Assembly: GCF_009811315.1 (NCBI RefSeq)
Contig: NZ_BLID01000001.1
Span: forward strand, 620,001-684,000
DNA: 64,000 nt
Direction: 5' to 3'
DNA from: Vibrio atypicus
Lineage (GTDB): Bacteria > Pseudomonadota > Gammaproteobacteria > Enterobacterales > Vibrionaceae
Part shown: piece after piece, positions 8,378 to 17,504 of the stretch
Numbering within the stretch: position 1 is the first letter of the stretch
Layout of the letters: the number at the start of each line of letters is the position of its first letter
Program-made: the position numbers and the translations under genes
Notes under the pieces: generated by a model
The model's database searches: none
The model's input: the letters and a program-made list of their open reading frames with translations, nothing else
What the model was told of the DNA's origin: nothing

Positions 8378-9256
8378 CTAATCTCTTATCGCTAACAACC
8401 GTTGATAAAAACACTTTGCTGCCGGACCAGTTTTAACTCCCTTTGGCAAAGTAATGTGCAGCGGTACTTGGTACTGCTCACTTTGCTCAACTTTGAGCAC
8501 TTTAAGCTGACCATGGTTTCGTTTCAGAATTATGTGTTCTGGCAAGCGACAAAAACCCACACCCTGTTCGATCGCCCGAAATGCATGATCAAAATTATCG
8601 ACAGTAATGCGCTGATTGCCCTTTAGCCAACCAACATTTTGGCTGCTTTCTTTGGCTCCTAAATCACGAACCACGACTTGGCAAAGGGTAGAAAAATCAG
8701 ACATACAGACCGATTCTTGGCTCGCCAGTGGATGGTGGCTTGCGATCACTGGCAACATGCGAGTGATAGAAAACGCTTCAGCCGGGTAGTTAGTCACTGG
8801 CAAAGTGATGATTGCTATATCTGCCTGCTCACTAGTGACCATTTCCGTCGTTTTCGACAACGACGTTTCAATCACTTGAATCGATGTAGCACTGTTTTCT
8901 GTCAAATAATCTGCCATCACGCCATAAAGTAACGAAGGATCGCAGAGATGGTCCATAGCAACAGTAATTTCGGATTCAAGCCCCGCCGAGATCTGCTGGC
9001 TCAACTCTTCTAATGCCCTAGCTTGCTCAAGCATACCTGTTGCTCGCCTAAGTAACGCTTTCCCTTGTTGGGTTAATGCCGCGCGCCTTCCTTTGACTTC
9101 CACCAGCTTTACACTGAGCTGGTCTTCGAGCTTCTTAATTGAGTAAATCAGCGTTGTATGGCTTTTATTTAGCGAACTGGCTGCCGCTTGAATGCTGCCC
9201 GCTTTCTCTATTTCCTGCAGCGTCACCCACTGCTCTAACGTGCTTTTTAGCCTCAT
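8378..9256 (-). CDS. LysR-family transcriptional regulator
   Basis: 292 residues: N-terminal winged helix (about 1-65, with AAASSLNKSHTTLIYSIKKLE) and a periplasmic-binding-protein-like effector domain after it. It is divergent from the ydhR-like gene with 126 bp between, the usual layout for a LysR protein and its target. The effector is unknown. Confidence 0.9.
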   Translation of the reverse strand: MRLKSTLEQWVTLQEIEKAGSIQAAASSLNKSHTTLIYSIKKLEDQLSVKLVEVKGRRAALTQQGKALLRRATGMLEQARALEELSQQISAGLESEITVAMDHLCDPSLLYGVMADYLTENSATSIQVIETSLSKTTEMVTSEQADIAIITLPVTNYPAEAFSITRMLPVIASHHPLASQESVCMSDFSTLCQVVVRDLGAKESSQNVGWLKGNQRITVDNFDHAFRAIEQGVGFCRLPEHIILKRNHGQLKVLKVEQSEQYQVPLHITLPKGVKTGPAAKCFYQRLLAIRD

Positions 9257-9382
9257 AGAAAACCTGTCAATTTTTTAGACAAATATGCGCAATATTATGA
9301 ACTTTTCTGTTCAATTTATATAGATAAGAATAGACCCATCAGCCAAGAGAACGATGGTCGCTCTCTTATTAAGCAGGAAAGA

Positions 9383-9700
9383 ATGATGAAATTACTTCAA
9401 GTCGACTTCGATTATCACGGCCCAATGGGAGAAGCAATGTCTCAAGCACTGGTGGGCTTAGCCGAATCAATTAACCAAGAGCCAGGATTGATCTGGAAAA
9501 TATGGACAGAGAATGAAAAAGAAAAGCTGGGTGGTGGCATCTATCTCTTTGAAACAGAGCAAACAGCCCAAGACTATCTAGACATGCACTCAGCAAGGCT
9601 AAAACAAATGGGCGTATCAGAAGTAAGAGGCATCATTTTTGATATCAACCAACCACTTTCTACTATCAACCAAGCACCGTTAAAAGTGAGAGGAGCATAA
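9383..9700 (+). CDS. ydhR: YdhR-type putative monooxygenase
   Basis: 105 residues, very similar to E. coli YdhR along its length as recalled (LLQVDFDYHGPMGEAM, LAESINQEPGLIWKIWTE, GGIYLF, FDINQPLSTINQA). YdhR is a small dimeric ferredoxin-like (ABM) fold protein proposed to act as a cofactor-free monooxygenase on aromatic compounds. Two ATG codons (9383, 9386) follow AGGAAAG; either may be used. A membrane protein gene follows 2 bp later, and a LysR gene is divergent, so the pair likely forms a LysR-controlled operon. Confidence 0.88.
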   Translation: MMKLLQVDFDYHGPMGEAMSQALVGLAESINQEPGLIWKIWTENEKEKLGGGIYLFETEQTAQDYLDMHSARLKQMGVSEVRGIIFDINQPLSTINQAPLKVRGA

Positions 9701-9702
9701 AT

Positions 9703-10074
9703 ATGAACAACAAAACGTTTCTCACTCTTCATGGCGTTATCTACACGATCTTTGCCTTGGCGTTGTTCTTTGTCCCGACTTTAATGTGGCCAATGTATGG
9801 CGTTGAAATCAACGATCAATATGCGCTGTTCTTATCACAGCACACGAGCATCTTCTTAGGTGGTGTTGCGGCGGTCACTCTATTACTGCGTAACATTGAC
9901 CACCAGGCGACGATGAAACAACTGATGAAAGCCTTAGTCATCACCAACTTACTTGGTGTCATCATCACAGGTTATGCTGGTGTGACAGGGATTTTCGTCG
10001 GCTTTGGTTGGAGCGATCCTGCATTCTTTTTGTTGCTCACCGTATTAAGTGGGCTGCAACTGAAAAAACATTAA
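9703..10074 (+). CDS. Small inner-membrane protein of unknown function
   Basis: 123 residues with four hydrophobic segments (about 7-28, 46-63, 76-96, 103-119) and a short polar middle. A GAGGAG site is 8 bases before ATG. The size and topology recall DUF4345-like or DoxX-like small membrane proteins, but I do not recognise the family with certainty. It is very probably co-transcribed with the ydhR-like gene. Confidence 0.75.
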   Translation: MNNKTFLTLHGVIYTIFALALFFVPTLMWPMYGVEINDQYALFLSQHTSIFLGGVAAVTLLLRNIDHQATMKQLMKALVITNLLGVIITGYAGVTGIFVGFGWSDPAFFLLLTVLSGLQLKKH

Positions 10075-10204
10075 TCGATTAAGGCTCACACTCTAATGGC
10101 TTAATGTCAGAGTTGAGCCATGTCTCCCTTGGCTCGCTTTTACGATTCTATCTGCGTAGAATACGCGCTCTTTAATCATTCATAGAGCAAAATAGGCAGA
10201 CGGT

Positions 10205-11452
10205 TTGCACACAGTAGAACAACTTAAAAACGGTGAGTTACAGGGTATTCAGCGACTTAAACTGGCTGAGCAACTAACAGAATTACCTCGTGAAATTTTA
10301 ACCTTGGCTGATTCATTAGAGATCTTAGATCTTTCAGATAACTTGCTTACTGATTTGCCAGAATGGCTGACAGAGCTGCCTAAGCTTAAGATTGTATTTG
10401 CTTCCAATAACCGTTTTACGCATCTACCCTTGGTTTTAGGCCGCTGTGAAAAACTTGAGATGGTCGGTTTTAAGAGTAACCAGATTGTTCGAGTCTCTGG
10501 TGATGCACTGCCGCAGCCACTTCGCTGGTTAATCCTAACCGACAACCAAGTTGAACAGCTACCTGAAGCGCTTGGACACCGCCCTCGCCTACAAAAACTA
10601 GCCTTAGCGGGCAACAAACTAAAAGCACTGCCAAAAAGCTTTTCAAAACTTATCAATCTAGAGCTGGTGCGTTTGTCTGCTAACCAACTCGAGTTATTTC
10701 CAGATGTATTGCTAGAACTGCCTAAACTGGCTTGGATGGCATTTGCTGGCAACCCGTTCTGCGAGCGTTTAAACCATGTCGAAAGCGTACCAAGCGTCTC
10801 TTCGACTAGCTATCAGCTTAATCAGGTGCTAGGTCAAGGTGCATCCGGTGTTATCTCGCATGCCAACTGGCTCAATAGTGATGATGGATTTCCAGAAGAA
10901 GTTGCGGTTAAGGTCTTCAAAGGCGAAGTCACCAGTGATGGCTACCCTTGTGATGAACTGCAAGCTTGCCTACAGACGGGGCACCATACAAACTTAGTTA
11001 AGTCGATTGGTCAAGTAAGTGAAGACGATACACTTGCGTTAGTGATGGAGTTGATCCCAAATGATTACTTTAACCTTGGCTTACCACCAACGTTAGAGAC
11101 TTGTACCCGCGATGTGTTCAAACCCGACTTTACGCTTTCTGTAAAACAAATAGAAAAGATCGTCGATCAGATGATGGATGTGTTTAACCACCTGCACTCC
11201 AATAAGGTCTGCCATGGTGATCTTTACGCGCACAATGTACTGATCAATGATCAAGGTGAAATGATTTTCGGCGATTTTGGTGCGGCGTCAGTGTATGGCT
11301 ATCTGGATGAATCACAGCAACGTGGGGTGCGTAAAGTCGAAGCTCGTGCGCTCTCTCACTTTATTGATGACTTGCTGTCGGTTTGTAAGCCAAGAGAGAT
11401 CCAAACCGCTAGTTACCAGTCACTGCGCAACCTTGCTCTAATCGCTGGATAA
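10205..11452 (+). CDS. Leucine-rich-repeat protein fused to a eukaryotic-type protein kinase
   Basis: 415 residues from a TTG start at 10205. Residues 10-185 hold about seven leucine-rich repeats of the bacterial LxxLxLxxNxLxxLP type. Residues 205-415 are a compact protein kinase: glycine loop GQGASG (210-215), Lys236 in VAVKVFK, HGDL with Asp339, Asn344, and DFG at 357-359. All catalytic residues are present, with Gly in place of the Arg of HRD. There is no membrane segment or signal peptide, so it should be cytoplasmic. The C-lobe is short, ending about 55 residues after DFG. No phosphatase or obvious substrate is adjacent. Function unknown; signalling or immunity-like roles are only guesses. 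Confidence 0.87.
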   Translation: MHTVEQLKNGELQGIQRLKLAEQLTELPREILTLADSLEILDLSDNLLTDLPEWLTELPKLKIVFASNNRFTHLPLVLGRCEKLEMVGFKSNQIVRVSGDALPQPLRWLILTDNQVEQLPEALGHRPRLQKLALAGNKLKALPKSFSKLINLELVRLSANQLELFPDVLLELPKLAWMAFAGNPFCERLNHVESVPSVSSTSYQLNQVLGQGASGVISHANWLNSDDGFPEEVAVKVFKGEVTSDGYPCDELQACLQTGHHTNLVKSIGQVSEDDTLALVMELIPNDYFNLGLPPTLETCTRDVFKPDFTLSVKQIEKIVDQMMDVFNHLHSNKVCHGDLYAHNVLINDQGEMIFGDFGAASVYGYLDESQQRGVRKVEARALSHFIDDLLSVCKPREIQTASYQSLRNLALIAG

Positions 11453-11486
11453 ACTGACTCTTTGCATGAGTGTGCCGTCAGCACGC

Positions 11487-11828
11487 TCATGCTTTTCCAT
11501 CAATCTCTTCTTGCAACGCTTCCAATTGCTCAAGAATCGCTAAAAACTTCTCACCAAATTCAGTGACTTGATACTCCACTCTTGGCGGCAGTTCGTTAAA
11601 AACCACTTTATCTAAGATTCCAAATTCGACATTGCGCTTCAAACATTGGTTTAGCACCTTGGTCGACAGCCCTTCGACATTACGAACCATTTCTCCCGGA
11701 CGATTGACTCCAGAAGAAAGCAACTGATATACCGTCAATGACCATTTGCATCCATAAATGGCCTCGACCATACGAGCACTGCTTTGTGGTGCGGCTTTGC
11801 GAGAAAAAAGTTTTTCGTTGTTATTCAT
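11487..11828 (-). CDS. HxlR-family transcriptional regulator
   Basis: 113 residues, standard HxlR winged-helix size. The N-terminal Cys in the family position (MVEAIYGCKWSLTVYQLL, Cys about 27) and the ELPPRVEYQVTEFGEKF wing are visible. HxlR proteins respond to aldehydes or quinones and usually control a divergent oxidoreductase; here the divergent SDR gene is the probable target. Confidence 0.92.
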   Translation of the reverse strand: MNNNEKLFSRKAAPQSSARMVEAIYGCKWSLTVYQLLSSGVNRPGEMVRNVEGLSTKVLNQCLKRNVEFGILDKVVFNELPPRVEYQVTEFGEKFLAILEQLEALQEEIDGKA

Positions 11829-11834
11829 AAAGAT

Positions 11835-11867
11835 GTACCAAAAAGTACCTACCCTACCGATTTGTAC
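11835..11867. promoter_or_regulatory. Putative HxlR operator region
   Basis: Three GTAC cores at 11835, 11845 and 11864 in the HxlR/SDR divergent promoter region, the first two forming a GTAC-6-GTAC inverted repeat. HxlR-type sites typically contain GTAC half-sites. Assignment rests on position and half-site only. Confidence 0.4.
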
Positions 11868-11931
11868 TTACTATTCAGGTATTTAGATTGTTCCTAATAT
11901 TAGCACGTCCCAATCAGTCAGGAGCAAGAAA

Positions 11932-12699
11932 ATGAAATACAACAATCAAGGTACTGCACTCATCATTGGTGGTTCAAGTGGCATGGGGTTTGAAACCGCT
12001 AAACAACTATTAGAAAACAAAGTCCCTGTCATCATTGTCGGTAATAACCAAGAGAAGTTGGAAAAAGCACGCACTCAGCTTGCGCAGTTTGGCTCGGTCG
12101 ATACGTATCAAGCTGATTTGTATGATTCTGATTCTGTCTCGCACCTAATCAGCAAAATTGATTCAATGGCTCAACCCATCAGCTACCTGGTCAATGCTGC
12201 TGGGTATTTCAATCCGAAAGCCTTTATTGAGCACACAGAGCAAGATTACGACCGCTATCATGAAATCAACAAAGCGATTTTTAAAGTCACCCAAGCCATC
12301 GCGAAAAACATGATAGCCAACCAATTTGGTAGCATTGTTAATATTGGTTCCATGTGGGCAAAACAAGCCATCAAAGCGACACCGTCATCAGCCTATTCGA
12401 TGGCGAAAGCAGGCTTACATGCCATGACGCAACATTTAGCAATGGAGTTAGCTGACAACAATATCCGTGTTAATGCTGTCTCTCCGGCCGTAGTTAAAAC
12501 GCCTATCTATGAAGCCTTTATTGACCCTAAAGAGGTGGATCAAGCACTCGATGGCTTTAACGACTTCCATCCAATCGGGCGTGTTGGAACCGCATCCGAT
12601 GTTGCGAGCAGCATTTGCTTCTTGCTTTCAGATCAAGCAAGTTGGGTAACTGGAGCTATCTGGGATGTTGACGGCGGTGTGATTGCAGGCCGAAACTAA
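11932..12699 (+). CDS. Short-chain dehydrogenase/reductase
   Basis: 255 residues. Rossmann motif GGSSGMGFE (about 13-21), NAAG (about 87-90), and catalytic YSMAKAG with Ser about 15 residues earlier (SIVNIGSMW). Classical SDR with C-terminal DVDGG. NAD(P)-dependent oxidoreductase of unknown substrate, likely controlled by the divergent HxlR protein. CAGGAG lies 9 bases before ATG. Confidence 0.9.
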   Translation: MKYNNQGTALIIGGSSGMGFETAKQLLENKVPVIIVGNNQEKLEKARTQLAQFGSVDTYQADLYDSDSVSHLISKIDSMAQPISYLVNAAGYFNPKAFIEHTEQDYDRYHEINKAIFKVTQAIAKNMIANQFGSIVNIGSMWAKQAIKATPSSAYSMAKAGLHAMTQHLAMELADNNIRVNAVSPAVVKTPIYEAFIDPKEVDQALDGFNDFHPIGRVGTASDVASSICFLLSDQASWVTGAIWDVDGGVIAGRN

Positions 12700-12770
12700 T
12701 CGATGACGGTGGCGTAAATCGTCACCGTGATCTGCTGGCGGCAACGTCAAATAGAACAAAGGAAAAGAAT

Positions 12771-13433
12771 ATGCTCAACATGAATTTTACCGAGCGAGTT
12801 GTGATTCACACACGCGATGAACCTTGGGTAGCAAGCCCTGCGAAAGGGGTTTGGCGTAAACCCCTAGAGCGTGAAGAGGCTGAATCCGGCCATACCACCA
12901 GCATTGTCCGCTATGATGCCGGCTCACGCTTTAACACTCACTCGCATCCTATGGGCGAAGAAATCTTTGTCCTAGAAGGTATCTTCTCAGATGAGCATGG
13001 TGACTACCCTGCAGGCACTTATATTCGTAATCCTCCGGGCAGTTCACATGCACCGTTTAGTGAGCAAGGCTGCGTGATCTTTGTAAAACTCAATCAGTTT
13101 GATCAGCGAGACAATGCATCAGTCAGGCTAAATACCACTAAAGAAACTTGGTTGCCAGGTATCGGTGGATTAGAAGTGATGCCATTGCACGATTTCGAAC
13201 ATGAACATGTTGCTCTTGTAAAATGGCCAGCAGGTGAGCGCTTTCAACCCCATCGACATTTCGGTGGTGAAGAGATACTAGTGTTGTCCGGTCAGTTTGC
13301 TGATGAGCATGGACAATACTCTCAAAGGGCTTGGATGCGCAGCCCACATATGAGCGAACACTACCCGTTTGTAGAGCAAGAAACCATCATTTTGGTTAAG
13401 ACAGGGCACTTACCTTTAACAACAGCGAACTAA
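12771..13433 (+). CDS. Tandem cupin protein, ChrR-like
   Basis: 220 residues made of two similar cupin domains (about 25-110 and 125-215). Each has the metal-binding pattern: FNTHSHPMGEEIFVLEG with a later SSHAPF in the first, FQPHRHFGGEEILVLSG and MSEHYPF in the second. This is the ChrR cupin-like fold; here there is no attached anti-sigma helical domain and no sigma factor gene next door, so a role as a metal-dependent dioxygenase or sensor is open. Its stop overlaps the convergent fic gene by 4 bp. Confidence 0.82.
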   Translation: MLNMNFTERVVIHTRDEPWVASPAKGVWRKPLEREEAESGHTTSIVRYDAGSRFNTHSHPMGEEIFVLEGIFSDEHGDYPAGTYIRNPPGSSHAPFSEQGCVIFVKLNQFDQRDNASVRLNTTKETWLPGIGGLEVMPLHDFEHEHVALVKWPAGERFQPHRHFGGEEILVLSGQFADEHGQYSQRAWMRSPHMSEHYPFVEQETIILVKTGHLPLTTAN

Positions 13434-14029
13434 GCAGGCAGTTCTGAAATAGCCTGACGAAAAATAGATTTGAGAGGTTCTAAATCAAGATACACACCAG
13501 CAATATTGGCATCAATCCACTGCTGCTGCGAAATGACAGGCCAATTGAGATCGTAACCCAGCAAAAACAGCATCTCTTCAAAGAAAAAACGCTGCACGCG
13601 CCCATTTCCTTCTCGAAATGGGTGCAATAAGTTCATTTCACAAAATAGCGAAGCAACTTCATCAATCAATTCATCTCGATGAGTAATCAAAGCCAGATCG
13701 GGTACTAGCTTGAACAATTTCTCCCCTTCGACCTCAATACGAGGAACGGTGCAGAAACGGGTATCACCTTTAGAGATATCCACCTCTCGGATATCTCCAG
13801 CCCAAGCAAACAAGTCCTGAAACAGATAAAAATGAAGATGTTTAAGATGAGAGAAAGTACATTCTTCTATTGAAGATAGAGAGCTTTGATAAGTGCGATA
13901 ACGTTCTGCCGTAAACGCCACTTCCGCTTCGGCCAGTTCGTCTGCATCTCGTAGGTTAAGTAGATTGATTAAAACATCGCACCCTGGATAGCAGTATTTA
14001 TCATGATAAACACCATACTTATCGCGCAT
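13430..14029 (-). CDS. fic: FicT toxin (Fic-domain AMP transferase)
   Basis: 199 residues, the size of class I Fic toxins. The catalytic loop HPFREGNGR is at 136-144, matching HPFx(D/E)GNGR, so adenylylation activity is expected. FicT toxins AMPylate DNA gyrase and topoisomerase IV and stop growth. The gene start overlaps the end of the upstream antitoxin gene by 11 bp, the normal layout of FicA-FicT pairs. Confidence 0.9.
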   Translation of the reverse strand: MRDKYGVYHDKYCYPGCDVLINLLNLRDADELAEAEVAFTAERYRTYQSSLSSIEECTFSHLKHLHFYLFQDLFAWAGDIREVDISKGDTRFCTVPRIEVEGEKLFKLVPDLALITHRDELIDEVASLFCEMNLLHPFREGNGRVQRFFFEEMLFLLGYDLNWPVISQQQWIDANIAGVYLDLEPLKSIFRQAISELPA

Positions 14030-14180
14030 ATTTCCTTTTCAGTTCCGCTATAGTGCGGTTTTCACTTTCTTCCTTCAGCGACATACCTTCATATTTTAGG
14101 CTAACTTTGAAATTTTCTGGTTTAGGCGCGAACGTTTTTTTCGTTCGAGTCGGAGTTGCATCAGAAGATGGATTGGACAT
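14019..14180 (-). CDS. FicA/YhfG-type antitoxin (53 residues)
   Basis: A short frame from ATG at 14180 to TAA at 14019, with GAGG 9 bases upstream. It contains SLKYEG at residues 27-32, an exact match to the Fic-inhibitory motif (S/T)xxxE(G/N), and a C-terminal IAELKRKYAR helix like that of E. coli YhfG. In class I pairs the antitoxin Glu (here E31) blocks the ATP gamma-phosphate site of the toxin. The overlap with fic implies translational coupling. Confidence 0.85.
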   Translation of the reverse strand: MSNPSSDATPTRTKKTFAPKPENFKVSLKYEGMSLKEESENRTIAELKRKYAR

Positions 14181-14273
14181 AGTTACCTCTGCTTAAGATA
14201 TGTGATCAAGTTTAACCTACAATATTGAGCTCATCTACCAAGAGCTTTAAACCCGATCACAAATCTCACATTG

Positions 14274-15017
14274 TTAGCGCCCACCAGCAATATCAATAAA
14301 AGTCCCGGTCACAAAAGAGGCTTCCTCTGAAAGCAGCCAAGCGATCGAGTTAGCGACTTCTTCTGGTGTCCCACCACGTTTCAATGGAAGGTTAGGCCCT
14401 AATCGATCCACTCGCCCCGGCTCTCCCCCATCGGCATGCATCTCTGTATAGATACACCCCGGTCTCACGCCATTAACACGGATCCCCTGACCAGCAAGTT
14501 CCAACGATAAGCCAATCGTGATCGAATCCATCGCCCCTTTGGAAGCCGCATAATCAATATATTCAAACGGGGCACCAATACGGGAAGCGGCGGAAGAAAC
14601 ATTCACGATAGCGCCTTTCATCTCTGAATCCGCATCGATCTGATTGATGTAACTCTTGCTGCACACAAAACAGCTCATCACATTGGTATCAAGTACTTTT
14701 CGAAAACGATCAGCATCAATATTACGCAGTTCTGACTGAGTAAATAGAATGCCAGCATTGTTCACAAGATGAGTCACCGTTCCAAAGCGTTGGCGAGTAG
14801 CAACAAACATAGCTTGAACTTGCTTCTCACAGGCTGCGTCTGCTTGATAGGCAAAAGCTTTGCCACCTGATGCAGTAATCTCCTCGACTAAAGCCTCTGC
14901 TGGCTCAGGGCGCTGGTGGTAGTTAATACATACCGCATAACCTTGCTTCGCCAATAACTTCGATGTTGCCGCACCAATCCCGCGGCTTCCGCCTGTAACA
15001 ATAACAACCTTGTTCAT
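14274..15017 (-). CDS. SDR-family glucose-1-dehydrogenase-like oxidoreductase
   Basis: 247 residues from the Met at 15017; the upstream in-frame ATG at 15029 is rejected because GGAGAG, the ribosome site, lies between the two. Rossmann motif TGGSRGIGAA (about 8-17), NNAG (about 87-90), catalytic Ser in VSSAAS and YAASKG. C-terminal FIDIAGGR is typical of the family. Substrate unknown. It is next to a LysR gene on the same strand. Confidence 0.9.
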   Translation of the reverse strand: MNKVVIVTGGSRGIGAATSKLLAKQGYAVCINYHQRPEPAEALVEEITASGGKAFAYQADAACEKQVQAMFVATRQRFGTVTHLVNNAGILFTQSELRNIDADRFRKVLDTNVMSCFVCSKSYINQIDADSEMKGAIVNVSSAASRIGAPFEYIDYAASKGAMDSITIGLSLELAGQGIRVNGVRPGCIYTEMHADGGEPGRVDRLGPNLPLKRGGTPEEVANSIAWLLSEEASFVTGTFIDIAGGR

Positions 15018-15051
15018 TCTTCTCTCCATGTCCGTTCTAATATGCTGACGC

Positions 15052-15064
15052 TTTACACTGTAAA
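15052..15064. other. parS2: parS2 centromere site
   Basis: TTTACACTGTAAA, an exact ParB2-binding palindrome. It sits between the SDR gene and the last codons of the LysR gene, about 7.5 kb left of oriCII. Confidence 0.88.
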
Positions 15065-15958
15065 CTAACCCAATTGATTGATTTTTTTAACCCCTTCGAG
15101 CAAAGCATCTACCAATAGAGTCAAAGCCTTAGGTTGATAACGCCTTTGTTTGTACACCAAATAGGCTTGCCTTGCGCTACGATGATACTGAGGTAATACG
15201 CGATGTAGATTCATACCATCATGAACATGACGAAGTGGCAAAGATGCAATACCCAGCCCTTTTTCTACCGCGCGGCAGACGGAAAGAATGTCATTGACGA
15301 CCATTCTGGGTTTGATATGAATGACTTCAACTAACTCTTCTCCCTCATAAACAGGTAAATCAACAATGTGATCAACACTTATCCAATCAAGTTGAGTTAA
15401 TTGTTCTAACGTATCGATCTGACTTATCTCAGCCAGATATTCCGGACTGGCAAAAAAAGCATGTTTTGCCTGAAACAGTGGCCTTGCAATCATCTCCTGC
15501 ATATTGGCGAGATCAAACGTCATGAGTAAATCACGATCGGATTGCGGGATCACTTGCTCTTGGCTAAGCACCAGATCAATGTTTACCTGCGGATAGTTCA
15601 TCAAAAACTGTTCGATCACATCCCCTACAAAACCACGATAAAAATTATGCGGCAGAGCAAGTTTAATCGAACCTGAGACTTGCTGGTTGTCCGAAAGCAA
15701 TTGATCAAAGCCAGATTCAATCGACTCCATGCCACTGCGCAATAATTCAAATGCCTGCTGGCCAGTTTGCGTTGCAACCAACTCCCTACCCTGCTTTTCA
15801 AGCAGACGGGTATTCAGACGAGACTCTAATGCAGATAAACGCCGAGACATGGTGGATACGGGGAGCTGTAACTTTCTCGCCGCCGCCAGTAACGAGCCCT
15901 CTTCCACCACACAGCAAAACAAATAGAGATCATCAACATTTCCAAATATGGAATCCAT
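15065..15958 (-). CDS. LysR-family transcriptional regulator
   Basis: 297 residues if it starts at the Met at 15958 (MDSIFG, the usual LysR N-terminal spacing); a start at 15985 is possible. Winged helix about 1-60 with GSLLAAARKLQLPVSTMSRRLSALE, then an effector domain, closest in feel to the single-target DsdC/AaeR-like LysR group. Divergent from a small DUF2798 membrane protein gene. Confidence 0.88.
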   Translation of the reverse strand: MDSIFGNVDDLYLFCCVVEEGSLLAAARKLQLPVSTMSRRLSALESRLNTRLLEKQGRELVATQTGQQAFELLRSGMESIESGFDQLLSDNQQVSGSIKLALPHNFYRGFVGDVIEQFLMNYPQVNIDLVLSQEQVIPQSDRDLLMTFDLANMQEMIARPLFQAKHAFFASPEYLAEISQIDTLEQLTQLDWISVDHIVDLPVYEGEELVEVIHIKPRMVVNDILSVCRAVEKGLGIASLPLRHVHDGMNLHRVLPQYHRSARQAYLVYKQRRYQPKALTLLVDALLEGVKKINQLG

Positions 15959-16040
15959 ACTTCTTAACCTGACTGTTTTTCTCAATATTGGATGGTTATA
16001 TCCTTAATAACAACACAACAGCAAGTTATGAGGATAAAAT

Positions 16041-16277
16041 ATGAGCCGTAAACAGTTTTGGATATCTGCCCTACTCTCTTCATTCACCATGGCGGTGATC
16101 ATGTCGGGACTCTTATCAGGATATAAGTTGGGATTTAGCGCTGAGTGGCCTTCAGTATGGTTACAAAGCTTTAGTCTAGCTTGGCCATGCGCATTGGCGT
16201 TAAACCTCACAGTGTTGCCTCAGGTTCGTAAATTGGCGGCCTGGTTAGCTGCGCCCAAGTCTGTTTCTCAGACATAA
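16041..16277 (+). CDS. DUF2798 small membrane protein
   Basis: 78 residues with two hydrophobic helices (about 7-27 and 41-62) and a short polar tail. This is the size and pattern of DUF2798 proteins, which have no known function. It is divergent from the LysR gene and probably its target. Confidence 0.78.
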   Translation: MSRKQFWISALLSSFTMAVIMSGLLSGYKLGFSAEWPSVWLQSFSLAWPCALALNLTVLPQVRKLAAWLAAPKSVSQT

Positions 16278-16305
16278 AAAAACCGAGCTCATTGGCTCGG
16301 TTTTT
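16276..16305. terminator. Bidirectional terminator between DUF2798 gene and yeeN
   Basis: AAAAACCGAGC and GCTCGGTTTTT form an 11-base perfect stem with a 6-base loop between convergent genes. Confidence 0.92.
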
Positions 16306-16320
16306 CAGATCTATGTGCGA

Positions 16321-17037
16321 TTACAGCTCAGCGTTGTGGTAAACCTGCTGAACGTCATCACAATCATCAAGCATATCTAAGAACTTCTGGAACTTCTCAG
16401 CGTCTTCGCCTGCTACTGGAGTATGCGTTTGAGGTACAAACGTAATCTCTTCCACATCCATTACTAAGTCTGGGTATGCAGCGTTTAGTGCTGTCTTCGT
16501 TTTGAAGAACTCAGTGTGAGGTGCGAATACAGTGATCACGCCATCTTCAAGCTCAACGTCAGTCACGTCAACGTCATCCATCATTAGCGCTTCTAGAATT
16601 GCTTCGTCGTCTTCGCCTTTGAACTGGAATACCGCTTGGTGATCGAACATGTGAGAAACTGCACCTTCAACACCGATCTTCGCACCACATTTAACGAAAC
16701 ATTGGCGAACATCTTGGAAAGTACGGTTGCCGTTGTCTGTTAGACAGTCAACGATAACGCTTGTGCCACCAGGGCCAAAACCTTCGTAACGAGCTGGAGC
16801 GTAGTCTTCACCACCGCCGCCATTCGCTTTATCGATCGCTTTGTCGATAACGTGAGCTGGAACTTGGTCTTTTTTCGCTTTAGTGATCAGGTGTTTCAGA
16901 GACAAGTTCATGTCTGGATCACCGCCACCGTTCTTAGCGCACATGTAAATTTCTTTACCGTATTTGGAATAAACTTTAATTTTTGCGCCTGCAGTTTTCG
17001 CCATAGAGGCTTTGCGCACTTCAAAACTTCTTCCCAT
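16321..17037 (-). CDS. yeeN: YebC/PmpR-family protein YeeN
   Basis: 238 residues, similar along its length to E. coli YeeN as recalled (MGR start, KIYxKFG-like [34 protein letters not shown] near the C-terminus). YebC-family proteins were long called DNA-binding regulators; recent work assigns YebC/YeeN types to ribosome rescue at proline-rich stretches. A GAGAG site precedes ATG at 17037. Confidence 0.92.
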   Translation of the reverse strand: MGRSFEVRKASMAKTAGAKIKVYSKYGKEIYMCAKNGGGDPDMNLSLKHLITKAKKDQVPAHVIDKAIDKANGGGGEDYAPARYEGFGPGGTSVIVDCLTDNGNRTFQDVRQCFVKCGAKIGVEGAVSHMFDHQAVFQFKGEDDEAILEALMMDDVDVTDVELEDGVITVFAPHTEFFKTKTALNAAYPDLVMDVEEITFVPQTHTPVAGEDAEKFQKFLDMLDDCDDVQQVYHNAEL

Positions 17038-17130
17038 CGGGATGTTCTCTCTAATTCAATTTTATTGCGAAGGATTTTAGCAAAACGTGTGAGCTTTTCA
17101 ATTTCTGACGCTTGCAGAGAAAAAGGCGTA

Positions 17131-17340
17131 TTACGCGACGCCCATTACTCGCTTATATTTATCGACAGATTCTAAAAAGACCGCTCTTTCGTTGTCGTCT
17201 CGGATTTTGGCAGCTGCCTGGTCAATTTCTTCAGGGCCGGCTTTCGCTTCGCGAAGTTTCCACACAAAAAACGATGCTTGTTTATCAAGCTCAACCTTAT
17301 TTTTCTCTTCAGCAGGAAGGTTCGAAAGGTTAATCGACAT
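17131..17340 (-). CDS. DUF3283 small conserved Vibrio protein
   Basis: 69 residues, mostly helical and charged (LDKQASFFVWKLREAKAG, ERAVFLESVDKYKR). Resembles DUF3283 proteins found in Vibrionaceae. No function known. It has its own AGAGCG site and lies 93 bp upstream of yeeN on the same strand. Confidence 0.75.
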   Translation of the reverse strand: MSINLSNLPAEEKNKVELDKQASFFVWKLREAKAGPEEIDQAAAKIRDDNERAVFLESVDKYKRVMGVA

Positions 17341-17504
17341 GAGAACGCTCTAATCTGTAAAAATATGGGGAGGGAATATACCACACAAGAAGAGAAAGTT
17401 GACTATCTATCGAGAAAATGTGTAGCCGATTAGATCAAAAAAAGTGGAAAAACAAAGGGCGGCTCTGTTGGCCACCCTCAAGTATGTATCATCAATGAAG
17501 ATAA

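Noticed and set aside
10083..10121. Imperfect hairpin after the small membrane protein gene
   Set aside because: The stem has a mismatch and no T run follows; too weak to call a terminator.
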